A DNA stretch of 64,000 bases from Arion vulgaris (lineage: Eukaryota; Mollusca; Gastropoda; Stylommatophora; Arionidae): assembly GCA_020796225.1 (NCBI GenBank), contig CM036753.1, positions 2,294,001 through 2,358,000 on the forward strand, in the 5' to 3' direction. Positions 12,001 to 27,000 of the stretch are shown here, piece by piece (the first letter of the stretch is position 1; every line of letters starts with the position of its first letter). The notes below the pieces were generated by a model, which did not search any database, had not been told where the DNA came from, and worked only from the letters and a program-made list of their open reading frames with translations. Position numbers and translations under genes: made by a program.

Positions 12001-15000
12001 GACAACAAAAGATGTATGTGAGAAAGACCTTAAACACATGGGAATGTGACACAAAATCAGAAAAGAGAACACTGGAATGTGAGATAGAACTAAATCAAAT
12101 ATGCAGAGATAATGAATGAGAAAATAGAATTGAGTAGATAACTTGGGAGTCATCTTGAAGTATACTTATTGTTTATCCAATATTTTTGATTGTCTGTAAC
12201 TGATCAATGTTAAGTTATGGGTACAACAGCAAGTCTATGCTGTGATAAGAGCAGCTACACATTTTCCCATCAACATTTATTTTTGTGATAACAATGTTGA
12301 TACCAAAAAAACACTTGGAAGAATACAGAAAGCAACTCTTCACACAAAGATATCATTATGGACTGATTCATCTATCCTCCATCAAGTACAAGTGACTTGA
12401 CCATCTTAAGCAACATTAACAGAGAAAAGTGATCATGCTAGACATGCCTGCATGATTCCAACACTTCATTGTTTGTTACTCTGTCCCTTCAAGGCATTTA
12501 GAGTTTATATATTAGGAAGTGCATGTGAAATATATTCATTGTTTCTCCTGTGATGGATGAAGGGATCATGATTTTCTGGCATTAAATAGACTTATCAAGA
12601 CATTTACTCTGTATACAGAAATCTAGACATTGATGTCCAGCATGTTATACCCCTACACTCTCTGATATATATACTTGACTAAGATTGTTGAAGTCATGCT
12701 AATCCTCTTGTGCAGTTCTACATCCAGTAAGATGTCATCAGTGAGTTCAAGAGCTGACTAGATAACTGAACTAAAGTGAAGATTTGGGTACTGAATTAAC
12801 CAGCATGTATAGTTGTTCTCTCTACCTCTCTCTCGCTTTTCTTTTAGCCTTCTAACTTGAGACTCATAGGCTACCTTACTAACATGCTAAGTCTTCCTAT
12901 CTTTACTCTTGTCTCTTTGCCTACAACATGCTAACTTCAACTTGTCTCTTGCTCAAGCTTCTAACGTTAGCCTCTGCCTCAATATAACTTCTTCATTCAT
13001 TTATAGGCTTCCTTTCTTTAGTTTTTTCCCCGCTGGTTCCAGGAAAGAGTCCTTATTATATTCCCCTCATGTTTACTCAAGCTGTGTCCTATAGAGTTAG
13101 TTTATTCCTTTCGAGCCAAAGGCGGCACATAGGGCAGAGGTTTTAGATCTCCATGTGATACGGTTCTTTGCTAGCAGTTGGAGATCTTGTATGGTTTTAC
13201 ATCCCAATAGTTTACTTTCTTGTTGGATGGTTCTTCGAAGAGTGGTCTTTGGTCTTCCACGTTTTCTTTTCCCAACTGGTGACCACATAAGGACTTGTCG
13301 ATTTAGTCTCTTTTCGTCTGATCTAAGAACATGACCTAAATATTTCAACCTTCGTTTCCTTATAATATTTGATACGGGTTGTTGGTGTGTTCTATCTCTC
13401 ACTGTGTTGTTAGAAACGAAATCACTCCATTTTACTTTTAATAATTTTCATAGACATTTATTCTCAAAGCTGTCCAGTTTCTTATCAATTTTCTTTGTTG
13501 TTTTCCCAACTTTCACAACCGTAGGTCAGTACAGGAATCACACATGACCTAAATAATTTAACTTTTGTGCATATACTAAGATCTTGAGATTGCCAGATAT
13601 TCGTTAATTTAGTGAAGGCACTAGCTGCTATAGCAATACGAGAGTTTATTTCTTTCATCGTGTCTCCGTTGTTTGACACTTTACTACCCAAATATGTAAA
13701 ATGTTCAACTTTAGAGTGCCAGCATATTTTCTTTCTCTCTTGGTTCACTGTGATCTGTCTCACAACACAACTAATTTCTTTGGATGTATGATAGTTTAAA
13801 GTTTCAGTTAGATAAATGTATGAAAGAACTCAATGAAGAAGTCATATCAAATAGTGACATACCTTGTGATCTGTCTCACAACAAACTAGTTTCTTGGATG
13901 TATGATATTTAAAGTTTCAGTTAGATAAATGATGAAAGAACTCAATAAGAAGTCATATCAAATATGACATACCTTGTGATCTGTCATCCCCTAACTAGTT
14001 TCTTTGGATGTATGATAGTTTAAGTTTCAGTTAGATAAATGTATGAAGAACTCAATGAAGAAGTCATATCAAATGTGACATACTTGTGGTCTCCCAAACT
14101 AGTTTCTTTGGATGATGATAGTTTAAAGTTTCAGTTGATAAATGTGAAGAACTAATGAAAGATATCAAATAGTGACATACCTTGGATCTGTCTCAACACA
14201 ACTAGTTTCTTTGGATGTATGATAGTTTAAAGTTTCAGTTAGATAAATGTATGAAAGAACTCAATGAAGAAGTCATATCAAATAGTGACATACCTTGTGA
14301 TCTGTCTCACAACACAACTAGTTTCTTTGGATGTATGATAGTTTAAAGTTTCAGTTAGATAAATGTAGAAAGAACTCAATGAAAGTCATATCAAATGTGA
14401 CATACCTTGTGATCTGTCTCCACACAACTAGTTTCTTTGGATGTATGATAGTTTAAGTCAGTTAGATAAATGTATGAAAGAACTCAATGAAGAAGTCATA
14501 TCAAATAGTGACATACCTTGTGATCTGTCTCACAACACAACTAGTTTCTTTGGATGTATGATAAAGTTTCAGTTAGATAAATGTATGAAAGAACTCAATG
14601 AAAGTCATATCAAATGTGACATACCTTGTGGTCTGTCTCACACACAACTAGTTTCTTTGGATGATGATAGTTTAAGTTTCAGTTAGATAAATGTATGAAA
14701 GAACTCAATGAAGAAGTCATATCAATAGTGACATACCTTGTGGTCCCATACAAACATCCTTAATGAGATCATAAATGATTGGATGACAGGATCTAGGCAA
14801 AGAAGATAAAGAGTAATAAAAATAGTCACAAATAATGACAAAGAACCAGTTAGTGGCACAGAAAATACATCACTACATTCCAGGCAGTTTCATACTTTTC
14901 TACACTCATTTCCCAATATACCTCATGGTATGAACAAAAAGGTTCCTTACTTATCTTACAATAGTATATGTCAGTCAACATGGCACATGATCACTTAAGT

Positions 15001-18000
15001 GATGTTACAAATAGTATATGTCAGTCTATGGCACAGTTATATTGATCTATGTTATGTTTTGTTTGTTGTCTCATTATGCGTCATGGACAGAGTTATATGT
15101 TGATCTGTTTGTTATGTTTGTTGTCTTATAATAGTATATGCAGTCAACATGCACTGATCCGTTATATGTTGATCATATGTTCTGTTATGTTTGTTGTCTT
15201 ACAATAGCATATGTCAGTCTGTATGGCACAGAGTTATATGTTGATCATATGTTATGTTATGTTTGTTGTCTTACAATAGCATATGTCAGTCTGTATGGCA
15301 CAGGATAACAGTTATATGTTGATCATATGTTCTGTTATGTTTGTTTTTTGTTTGGATGCTATAAATTCCGGCGTAGTCATGCTGCCTAACATCGCCTCTG
15401 ACTAATTTTTGTGTGAAGGCTTTTCTTTATCCCCAGTGTCGCTTGTTATTCAAACAAGACAAGCACTGATTCCGTACCAAACGACTCAAGTGTCAATATA
15501 TCCCATTGCATGGACCACGAGTCACTCACGACGTTTACTATTTTGTTGCGTTTTTATTACTTTTCGTTCCGATTAGAGCTTTTATTAACCGAAACTACGT
15601 AAAGTGAAGTATAAACAATAAAGAATACATATCATCGTGGCTTATGCTAGAAGTAGAAGTGAAACAGAGTTTACCATTCATTCTAGGATACCATTTGACC
15701 ATATAAAAACTAGCAATTTTTATGAATAGTCATGATACTAGTTTGTGAATAGTTAATAAACCATACATTCCTTCACAATTGTTTTAATGTTTGTGTATTC
15801 ATAAATGTATTACATATATAAAGAGAGCAGTTAGACTGATTTATACAACATATTGCTCATCAAGGTCCTAGCAAGTTCGATTTTTTTTCTCACAATTTCA
15901 ATTAGTTTTTTTAATTCATGCTAATATTTTGCATGCATAGTAAACACATTATATTTTCAGATACAATAAATATTTTGTGAAAGTGCATTCATTTATCTTT
16001 AATTTGATATACAATAAGTTTAACTTTAAATAATATTTAGAAACAATATTTTAGTTTAGCTAAGGTATGTATGCAATATTTTGGAAGCTAAAAAATAATT
16101 CCGTCCAGAGGTGACAAAAACCCAGTAGTGAATCAGTTACGGCTCTGATTGCTAAGTAAATTGATCATAGTTTTCTGTAGCTCAACAGCATACGTGTATA
16201 TGATCATAGTTTTCTGTAGCTCAACAGCATACTGTGTATATTGATCATAGTTTTCTGTAGCTCAACAGCATACTGTGTATATTGATCATAGTTTTCTGTA
16301 GCTCAACAGCATACCGTGTATATTGATCATAGTTTTCTGTAGCTCAACAGCATACTGTGTATATTGATCATAGTTTTCTGTAGCTCAACAACATACTGTG
16401 TATATTGATCATAGTTTTCTGTAAAGCTCAACAGCATACTGTGTATATTGATCATAGTTTTCTGTAGCTCAACAGCATACCGTGTATATTGATCATAGTT
16501 TTCTGTAGCTCAACAACATACTGTGTATATTGATCATAGTTTTCTGTAAAGCTCAACAGCATACTGTGTATATTGATCATAGTTTTCTGTAGCTCAACAG
16601 CATACTGTGTATATTGATCATAGTTTTCTGTAGCTCAACAGCATACCGTGTATATTGATCATAGTTTTCTGTAGCTCAACAGCATACTGTGTATATTGAT
16701 CATAGTTTTCTGTAGCTCAACAGCATACCGTGTATATTGATCATAGTTTTCTGTAGCTCAACAGCATACCGTGTATATTGATCATAGTTTTCTGTAAAGC
16801 TCAACAGCATACTGTGTATATTGATCATAGTTTTCTGTAGCTCAACAGCATACTGTGTATATTGATCATAGTTTTCTGTAGCTCAACAGCATACTGTGTA
16901 TATTGATCATAGTTTTCTGTAGCTCAACAGCATACCGTGTATATTGATCATAGTTTTCTGTAGCTCAACAGCATACCGTGTATATTGATCATAGTTTGCT
17001 GTAAAGCTCAACAGCATACCGTGTATATTGATCATAGTTTGCTGTAAAGCTCAACAGCATACCGTGTATATTGATCATAGTTTTCTGTAGCTCAACAGCA
17101 TACCGTGTATAAAATAGAGATTTATTGCCTGAGCCGGCCTCGAACCTTAGAATTTCCATGACATGGAGTTACTAGTGTTGTGTGTTATCAACTTTGCTAT
17201 CAACAACCTACCATATGTTATTATATAGATTGTACTTAGCAATGATAGAAATCCAGTCTTACTAGAGTCTTACCTGAATAAGTATATCTCTGGCTGTATG
17301 AGTGAGCAGGACACGGTCACACCATGATGGCACACGTGTCTTCATGTATGAAATGCCATCAGAAACATCTTCACAGAAAGGGTAGCTTCAACAATATTTT
17401 CAAACTTAAATCAATCATTTCATCATACATTTAACTATTATCTCATTACATATATTACATCAACTATTATACATCTAAGGACACATACATATGAGCATAT
17501 CTATACGTTAAACTTGTTCTATGTGGTATACATGTGCTCTTTGACATATATTGTGTCTAGGGTTATTACATGTGTTATCAGTTATATGAGAATTATCATA
17601 TTATATGGACAGTATATAGCAGACATGCAAGAAAACTAAACCACTTCCACACAAGCTGTCTACGAAGAATACTAAAAATAAACTGGCATGACAAAATTCC
17701 AGACACCGAAGTCCTCACAAGAGCAAAAATCCCAAGCATCAACACCCTGTTGCAGAAGGCCCAAGTGAAATGGGCCGGTCACATTGCCTGAGAAACGCAT
17801 CCCAAAACAGTTGATATATGGTGAGCTGAGCTTGAAAAGGGCAGATGTTCTGCTGGTGGACAGAATAAACACTTTAATGACACTCTTAAATGCTTCGATA
17901 TAGACACCACATGCTGGGAATCCATGGTGCAAGATTGCCAAATGTGGTGTTGTACCAACAAGAGGGACCTGCATAGCTGAGAATCCTCATGCCGTTGAGG

Positions 18001-21000
18001 CACAGAGAAAATGAGCTGCTCAAAAAGATAGAACACACAACACCCACATGTCTAACATTGATCATGTATGTCCCACCTGTGGTAGGGGATTGTGTTCTAG
18101 GATTAGACTCTGCACACACCACTGGTGCAGCAGCACATGTCTGAGGCTGTTGTCATCATCGCTTGCAATGGACGGTTATTATTATGAGGATTATCAACAG
18201 CACTCCGAACATGTCCAAAGATGCTCCAATCCTCACCTCAACAAATCCAGAAGCACCCAGTGTCCCAACATGACAGTTCGATATTGATCAATCAATCTTT
18301 TTACATATTTGGTAAGTCATTCTTTTTGGACTGTACCAATATCAACACCAATCTCTCACAATCTGGTAAGAGACTGGGATTTACAAACCTGAAACTTCTC
18401 GTATATCAATTCCAACAGTTCAATATTCAGCTGCCATCTTGTCGGTTACTGGCGGTTACATGTGATTATTTACAAATAGGTCAAACCCTACAATCCATGT
18501 TGTTACTTGTAGATGGTGTGTTAAGATAAGTGAACACGTCTGTGTATATCTGAATATTTGTACACATTCTTTTATCTCATTTGCAAGTGTGTTCATCAAT
18601 TAAGTTATTTGTATGAAAAGCTTATCGTATACTACAATGTTCACAAGCAAGGCATAACTCATACTGATAAGCTCACCTGGGCATAACTCATACTGAAAAG
18701 CTCACCTGGGCATAAAAGTGATATCATGCTCATATAACCGATCTCTAAATGAGGAGAACTCAGAGTCATACTGTTGAAGCTGTCATTGACAAGAAACAAA
18801 GAAATATGTCATCAGTGTCGGTATGAAATGTCATTAATGCTATACTAAATATATATGGCCTTTTTCGTCTTTACAGACTGTCAATTGGCAAGTGTTTCAC
18901 TGTGCAACTTCTGAGTTTTCGCTTGTCTCTCTTGTCTATACTAAATATAATTAATAATAATAATAATTCCTCTCGTACCATTATACATTACATAGGGCCT
19001 GCAAGCAATTTCTCCATACCATTTTATCCTTGGCAACTTGCTCAATCTACTCCATGGAACTGAGATCGATATTTCTTGCCTCTCTCAGCAAAGTTAGTTT
19101 CAGGGTCTCCTTAGGTCGTCCTCTCTTTCTTGAACCCCTTGCATCCCACTTCAATGCCTGCTTTGATATTCTTTGATCATTCATCTCTCTCTCTCTCTCT
19201 CTCTCGATCACCGCCTAGACCGATGTACCAGATTTCCTCATAAATTCTTATTCGTTGGAAACCTGATTCATGCAGCCTTAGCATGGGTGGGTTTTGTCAC
19301 ATCATCAGTGCAATTTGGAGCTCTGGTACTTATCCTTTGCAATGTGTTCGGTTTAAGCCAGCGTTTACTGGGTTCACTCTCCGTCAGCCTTGGGCTGTCC
19401 CCAGCCAACCTGCAAGGCTTTCATGTCTGCATCACCCAGCATCCTCTTCAGATGTGTGGTCAAAGTTTACTCTTCTAGCCTTCTTCATAACCGTGCTGAC
19501 CCACAAGGCAGTGGGGATTTTCTATCATGGTTTATTACCCTAGCCTTTAGCTCTCTAGTGAGAAATCATATTCAATTTCTGCTATGTTTTTTATTTACTA
19601 GGGTAGCTTCCTAGGTCCTACATCAGTCACCTCTTACGATACGCCTTGTAGGTCACAGTGGTACTATTCTTTTCTTCCCTTGCAGGTCCCGGCACCACAC
19701 AGGGGAGGCAATGAATTCACTTGTTTGCCTTTAGATCCTTGTTTGTGGAGATACATGTAAAATATCAGAATAAAGATCATGCTAAAGATTCATTGTTTTA
19801 GACAAAAGCATCATCAGCACATACCCATTTATACATGCTGGCAAATAGATCAGAATGTTTGTCGTAGTAGTCAAAGCTCTTGCTGCCCACTGTTAACACA
19901 ATCTATGTAGACAAAGACCAAACATTGGACAAATATCATTAGATGTTTTACATCAACAGTAACATGCTATACTAGTTGGGCTTTCCTATTCTTCTTCTGT
20001 GTTAACGCTTGAAAAGGATTTATAATGCTGTTTAGTTTAGTTTAGTCATCAGATCATCATCACTGCACATTGAACATTTAGTCCATAAGTGGTCCAACCT
20101 TCTCCTCAGTATGTCTCTCAGTGTGTGGTGACTAATGACACCGGTTCTTTGTTGGTTTACTATTCTTCTTTGATTACCAGTAAAGTGCTCTTGTCTAGCT
20201 ACATCACATTAGACTTGAAATTCTTGCAGTCTGGTTAGTGTTGTAGATTTAACACTATTACTTGAATCATTTACATGTCCTCTCTCCCTTATGGAATTTA
20301 GAATATCAGCCTGGTTCATTGATCACCCACTTTTTACATCAGCCATACCTGCAAGCCTATTAGCATGTTCAATTCCCTGTACACCTGCATGCCCTGGCAC
20401 AAAAATAAAACTGATTTTTATCAGCCTTGACCTCTTCAGCAACTCCAAACATTGTCTCAGAGTCCAGCCTGTTTCAATCTTCCTGAGCATACTTATTGAT
20501 AAGATATCTTCTAAGAGAAACAAACCAGCAGCATATTCTGACATTTCTATGTCTGGAACATTGAGGGAAATCAAAGGGTAAGAAGGTTAAAGATAACCAG
20601 AAGACAGAAACTGGAAGAATGTTCATCAAAGCAAGCCAGATGTCATGGACAGAGTAAAAGAAGAAGATGATACCAAATAGAAATCAGTTTATCGAGCAAC
20701 ATTTGCAAGTTAATGTTATTCAGTGAGTGAACAGGGGCTAGTTGATGACAGTTTTGGTACATAATGTCCACCCATCAAATGTGTGTGTGTGTGTATGTAT
20801 GTACACATATGTGTGTGCACATGAATGTGTGTGAGAGAAAGCTGCAAGTAAATCTACAAACAATAAAGAATACATGTAGACCAGCATTGTCCAACCCGAC
20901 CTCTTATGTCATACATCCCTGGTGCCCTATTCTACTTTTTCTGGCTTTAGCATTAACCAGAATCTCAAGAAAAAAATGTGTTTCTCAATAAGAGTATATT

Positions 21001-24000
21001 TCAGTTTGTTTCAGAAGCACAATATTTGTTTTGTTTAAATGGTTAACTTGTAGACTAGACAGGATTAAGTTTTCATATATTATTTGTTTTCCCATCAAAT
21101 TACTATTAATATTGCTCTGTTATTATTAGTAGTAGTATTAGTATTGTAATTTTTACATGAAACCAGCACCTCCACAGTCATTAGTCAGATGTGCTACAGT
21201 CATTAGTCAGATGTGCCACAGTCATTAGTCAGATGTGCCACAGTCATTAGTCAGATGTGCCACAGTCATTAGTCAGATGTGCCACAGTCATTAGTCAGAT
21301 GTGCCACAGTCATTAGTCAGATGTGCCACAGTCATTAGTCAGATGTGCCACAGTCATTAGTCAGATGTGCCACAATATATAAAAACATTGGATAGCACTG
21401 ATGTAAACAATGTCTACATGTATGACATGCACAAAAGACAACATATAATAACTCACTTTTCCATTATCTACTTCTGTGTACTCTACTTTGTTGATCAGTC
21501 CTTTCTTTCCTTTTGTCTGACATGGTACCAACTTGCCTGCTAGTTCCTGAAGTGGAGATCAACAATAGGAATCATTAGTCAGTGTTTGATGACTGGTACT
21601 TACAGAGAAACTGTGGCAAACAATTATCATCATGTGTTCTATATCAACAACAAAGCATAGTCACACTATCAAGTCTCTTCCTACTTTATCATCTCCCACT
21701 GCTACAGGGGCACTCTGTGGTGTTGATGTTAGGTATTTACCTCTTGTTCCATAGGTAACCGGTTCGCTCCCTCTTGGAGCCATCATGAAATTTTTCCAGA
21801 GATCCCTGATCTCTGTGTAGGTGAGATCGAGTTCCTAGTTTTATAGAAGACGGACGATAAAACATAGGTCCCGTGTTCAAATTGAGCATGTAAAAGAACC
21901 CTTAGCAGTTCAAAATCGATAATAGCAGGCTGAAAAGCTGCTGCCCTTGCACAATTCATTGAAAAAATTGTTGAAAACAACTAATTTGTGTGTGTTTGTA
22001 TTAAACTTTTGCAATGCTCAACAAAATTTGGAAAACAAAAGGACTAAATCTTAGGACAAAACTTAAAATATTGGAAGTGCTATTATACAGTAGTGAATGC
22101 TGGAAAATGACCCAACACATAATACACAAGTTGGAGACATTTCAGAATAAATGTTTAAGAAAAATCCTGCAAATTTTCTGGCCAAATACCATAACAAATG
22201 AGGAGCTTTTGAAGCGAACAGACTGTGCATCCTTGGAGACCATCATTAAGAGACGAAGATGGAGGTGGTTTGGACATGTATGTCGTATGCCAGTGGGGGC
22301 ATTGGCTATGGCAGCTCTCAGATGGACAGTGGATGGGAAGAGAAGGCCTGGATGTCCAAAGGAAACATGGAGAAGAACGGTGGAGAGAGAGTTGAAGGAG
22401 TGTGGCCTGACGTGGGAGACGGTTGGTAGAAAGTCAGCAGAACGGCAACAGTGGTCTCTTGTGGAAGCCTTATGTGTCAGTCGGGACACCAAGAGGATAT
22501 AGAGATTATACAACAGATGTCTCTTTGGTTTGAAACAGTTTTCTTTGTATTATACAACTAAGGTACATCCCAAGTGATGTCCACAGCCATTCATCATCAT
22601 CACATAGCTTGTCCTGAACAGAACTTTGTCACCCTAATAGTCCTTTAGACTTTCTCTCATAGGCCAGATGTCCAGCCTCTGCAGCCATCAAACTCAAATC
22701 AGTTACATCATGAATCCATCTTCTCCGTGGTCTTCCTCTTCTCCTCTTTGCCGGTATGCCTCCTTCCATAATGTTCTTCTCCAACCCTTCGTGTCTCTTT
22801 ATATGTCCAAAATACTTCCATTTTCTCATTCTTATTTGAGCATCAGATAGTTTTCTTTGATTATAAGTTCTTTCTGGATAGATTTATTTGTTCTCTCTGT
22901 CCATAATATATGGAGAACACTTCTGTAACACTTATATTCAAAAACACATATATGTTTTTCCACTGCCTTGTTTAACGTCTATGCTCTACACTCATATGTT
23001 GTCATTAGGAATATGCATGCTCTTAGTATTCTGATCTTTTGTTTTCCTATCAGTTCCATTTCATACTGTTTTAGTTGTTTAATCAACCATTTGAGGAATA
23101 TGTGGTAGAATTGATTAGAGCGCAGGCTTCCATTCGGGAGACCTGGATCGATACCCGGTAAAGTTAATGAGTTTTTTCTGTCTGGGGCATAAAGAAAAGG
23201 CCCTAATTTGAACAGTTTTGTGGGAACTGCACCAGCCATACAAAAAAAACCTATCGTTACTGCCTGTTATACCGCTTTGTAGGGTGGTGTGTGTGGGGTG
23301 GAGATGGAGAGGAGGAGACAAGATACAGAGGAACTAAATGGTTGTATGGCTAGTGTAGTCGCAGCAAAACTGCTCAGGTTGGGAATTGTCTTTTATGTCC
23401 CGACAGAAAAAATCCTTGTCCTTACCGTGGACTGAACATGGGTCTCCCACATGGTAAACCATGTTCTAATCTATTAGAACAGATACACCACTACACTAAC
23501 CATACAGCCATTCAATTCCTCAAGTTCATGTTCCCCCCTGTACTACACTAGCCATACAGCCATTCAATTCCTCAAGTTCATGTTCCTCCTGTACTACACT
23601 AGCCATACAGCCATTCAATTCCTCAAGTTCATGTTCCTCCTGTACTACACTAGTCATACAGCCATTCAATTCCTCAAGTTCATGTTCCTCCTGTACTACA
23701 CTAGCCATACAGCCATTCAATTCCTCAAGTTCATGTTCCCCCCTGTACTACACTAGCCATACAGCCATTCAATTCCTCAAGTTCATGTTCCTCCTGTACT
23801 ACACTAGTCATACAGCCATTCAATTCCTCAAGTTCATGTTCCCCCCTGTACTACACTAGCCATACAGCCATTCAATTCCTCAAGTTCATGTTCCCCCCTG
23901 TACTACACTAACCATACAGCCATTCAATTCCTCAAGTTCATGTTCCCCCCTGTACTACACTAGCCATACAGCCATTCAATTCCTCAAGTTCATGTTCCCC

Positions 24001-27000
24001 CTGTACTACACTAGTCATACAGCCATTCAATTCCTCAAGTTCATGTTCCCCCCTGTACTACACTAGCCATACAGCCATTCAATTCCTCAAGTTCATGTTC
24101 CCCCCTGTACTACACTAGCCATACAGCCATTCAATTCCTCAAGTTCATGTTCCCCCTGTACTACACTAGTCATACAGCCATTCAATTCCTCAAGTTCATG
24201 TTCCCCCTGTACTACACTAGTCATACAGCCATTCAATTCCTCAAGTTCATGTTCCTCCTGTACTACACTAGCCATACAGCCATTCAATTCCTCAAGTTCA
24301 TGTTCCCCCCTGTACTACACTAGCCATACAGCCATTCAATTCCTCAAGTTCATGTTCCCCCCTGTACTACACTAACCATACAGCCATTCAATTCCTCAAG
24401 TTCATGTTCCCCCCTGTACTACACTAGCCATACAGCCATTCAATTCCTCAAGTTCATGTTCCCCCCTGTACTACACTAGCCATACAGCCATTCAATTCCT
24501 CAAGTTCATGTTCCCCCCTGTACTACACTAGCCATACAGCCATTCAATTCCTCAAGTTCATGTTCCCCCCTGTACTACACTAACCATACAGCCATTCAAT
24601 TCCTCAAGTTCATGTTCCCCCCTGTACTACACTAGCCATACAGCCATTCAATTCCTCAAGTTCATGTTCCCCCCTGTACTACACTAGCCATACAGCCATT
24701 CAATTCCTCAAGTTCATGTTCCCCCCTGTACTACACTAACCATACAGCCATTCAATTCCTCAAGTTCATGTTCCTCCTGTACTACACTAGTCATACAGCC
24801 ATACAATTCCTCAAGTTCATGTTCCCCCTGTACTACACTAGCCATACAGCCATTCAATTCCTCAAGTTCATGTTCCCCCCTGTACTACACTAGCCATACA
24901 GCCATTCAATTCCTCAAGTTCATGTTCCCCCCTGTACTACACTAGCCATACAGCCATTCAATTCCTCAAGTTCATGTTCCTCCTGTACTACACTAGTCAT
25001 ACAGCCATACAATTCCTCAAGTTCATGTTCCCCCTGTACTACACTAGCCATACAGCCATTCAATTCCTCAAGTTCATGTTCCCCCCTGTACTACACTAGC
25101 CATACAGCCATTCAATTCCTCAAGTTCATGTTCCTCCTGTACTACACTAGTCATACAGCCATACAATTCCTCAAGTTCATGTTCCCCCTGTACTACACTA
25201 GCCATACAGCCATTCAATTCCTCAAGTTCATGTTCCCCCTGTACTACACTAGCCATACAGCCATTCAATTCCTCAAGTTCATGTTCCTCCTGTACTACAC
25301 TAGTCATACAGCCATTCAATTCCTCAAGTTCATGTTCCCCCTGTACTACACTAGTCATACAGCCATTCAATTCCTCAAGTTCATGTTCCCCCTGTACTAC
25401 ACTAACCATACAGCCATTCAATTCCTCAAGTTCATGTTCCCCCTTGTACTACACTACCCTTAAAAAAAAGTGGTTCTACACATGCAGTAAGGGAGACAGT
25501 TATTTAATCAACTACTACACTGACATATTGTAACAAGCCAACGTTATGTTTTCACACAGTTATTTAATCAACTACTACACTGACATATTGTAACAAGCCA
25601 GCGTTATGTTTTCACACAGTTATTTAATCAACTACTACACTGACATATTGTAACAAGCCAGCGTTATGTTTTCACACAGTTATTTAATCAACTACTACAC
25701 TGACATATTGTAACAAGCCAACGTTATGTTTTCACACAGTTATTTAATCAACTACTACACTGACATATTGTAACAAGCCAATGTTATGTTTTCACACAGT
25801 TATTTAATCAACTACTACACTGACATATTGTAACAAGCCAACGTTATGTTTTCACACAGTTATTTAATCAACCACTACACTGACATATTGTAACAAGCCA
25901 ACGTTATGTTTTCACACACACACTACTGCAAGTATCAATGTTATACACCTTCCATCTAGCACAGATACACAGATGATATGAGAATAAAATCTCTCATATT
26001 TAACCAAATCACAAAGAGATGATGACATTACTAACCTGAATGAGAAGATTAGAGTCCAAACGAAAGTTAAAATCACCAAAAATAAATAGAGGAACTTTAC
26101 TGTACTTGTCATTTTCAAACCTGAATCAAGAATCAATAAAGTGAGCTTCACTGGTAGTAATAGAATGTTGAATGATATGTTTAGTACAAGTTTAATAACG
26201 TGAGCTTCACTAGTAGTAATAGAATGTTGAATGATATGTTTAGTACAAGTTTAATAACGTGAGCTTCACTAGTAGTAACAGAATGTTGAATGATATGTTT
26301 AGTACAAGTTTAATAACGTGAGCTTCACTAGTAGTAACAGAATGTTGAATGACATGTTTAGTACAAGTTTAATAACGTGAGCTTCACTAGTAGTAATAGA
26401 ATGTTGAATGATATGTTTAGTACAAGTTTAATAACGTGAGCTTCACTAGTAGTAACAGAATGTTGAATGATATGTTTAGTACAAGTTTAATAACGTGAGC
26501 TTCACTAGTAGTAACAGAATGTTGAATGATATGTTTAGTACAAGTTTAATAACGTGAGCTTCACTAGTAGTAATAGAATGTTGAATGATATGTTTAGTAC
26601 AAGTTTAATAACGTGAGCTTCACTAGTAGTAATAGAATGTTGAATGAAATGTTTAGTACAAGTTTAATAACGTGAGCTTCACTAGTAGTAACAGAATGTT
26701 GAATGATATGTTTAGTACAAGTTTAATAACGTCAGCTTCACTAGTAGTAATAGAATGTTGAATGATATGTTTAGTACAAGTTTAATAACGTGAGCTTCAC
26801 TAGTAGTAATAGAATGTTGAATGATATGTTTAGTAAAGTGAGCTTCACTAGTAGTAATAGAATGTTGAATGATATGTTTAGTACAAGTTTAATAACGTGA
26901 GCTTCACTAGTAGTAATAGAATGTTGAATGATATGTTTAGTACAAGTTTAATAACGTGAGCTTCACTAGTAGTAACAGAATGTTGAATGATATGTTTAGT

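Noticed and set aside
21172..21600. Shared word cattagtcag on both sides of exon h as evidence for a repeat spanning the exon
   Set aside because: Only 10 bp are shared; too short to claim common origin.
25912..26151. 79-codon hydrophobic frame on the minus strand (possible membrane protein)
   Set aside because: It is the wrong frame of INPP5A exon g plus flanking intron. The correct frame gives GDFNFRLD with good splice sites.
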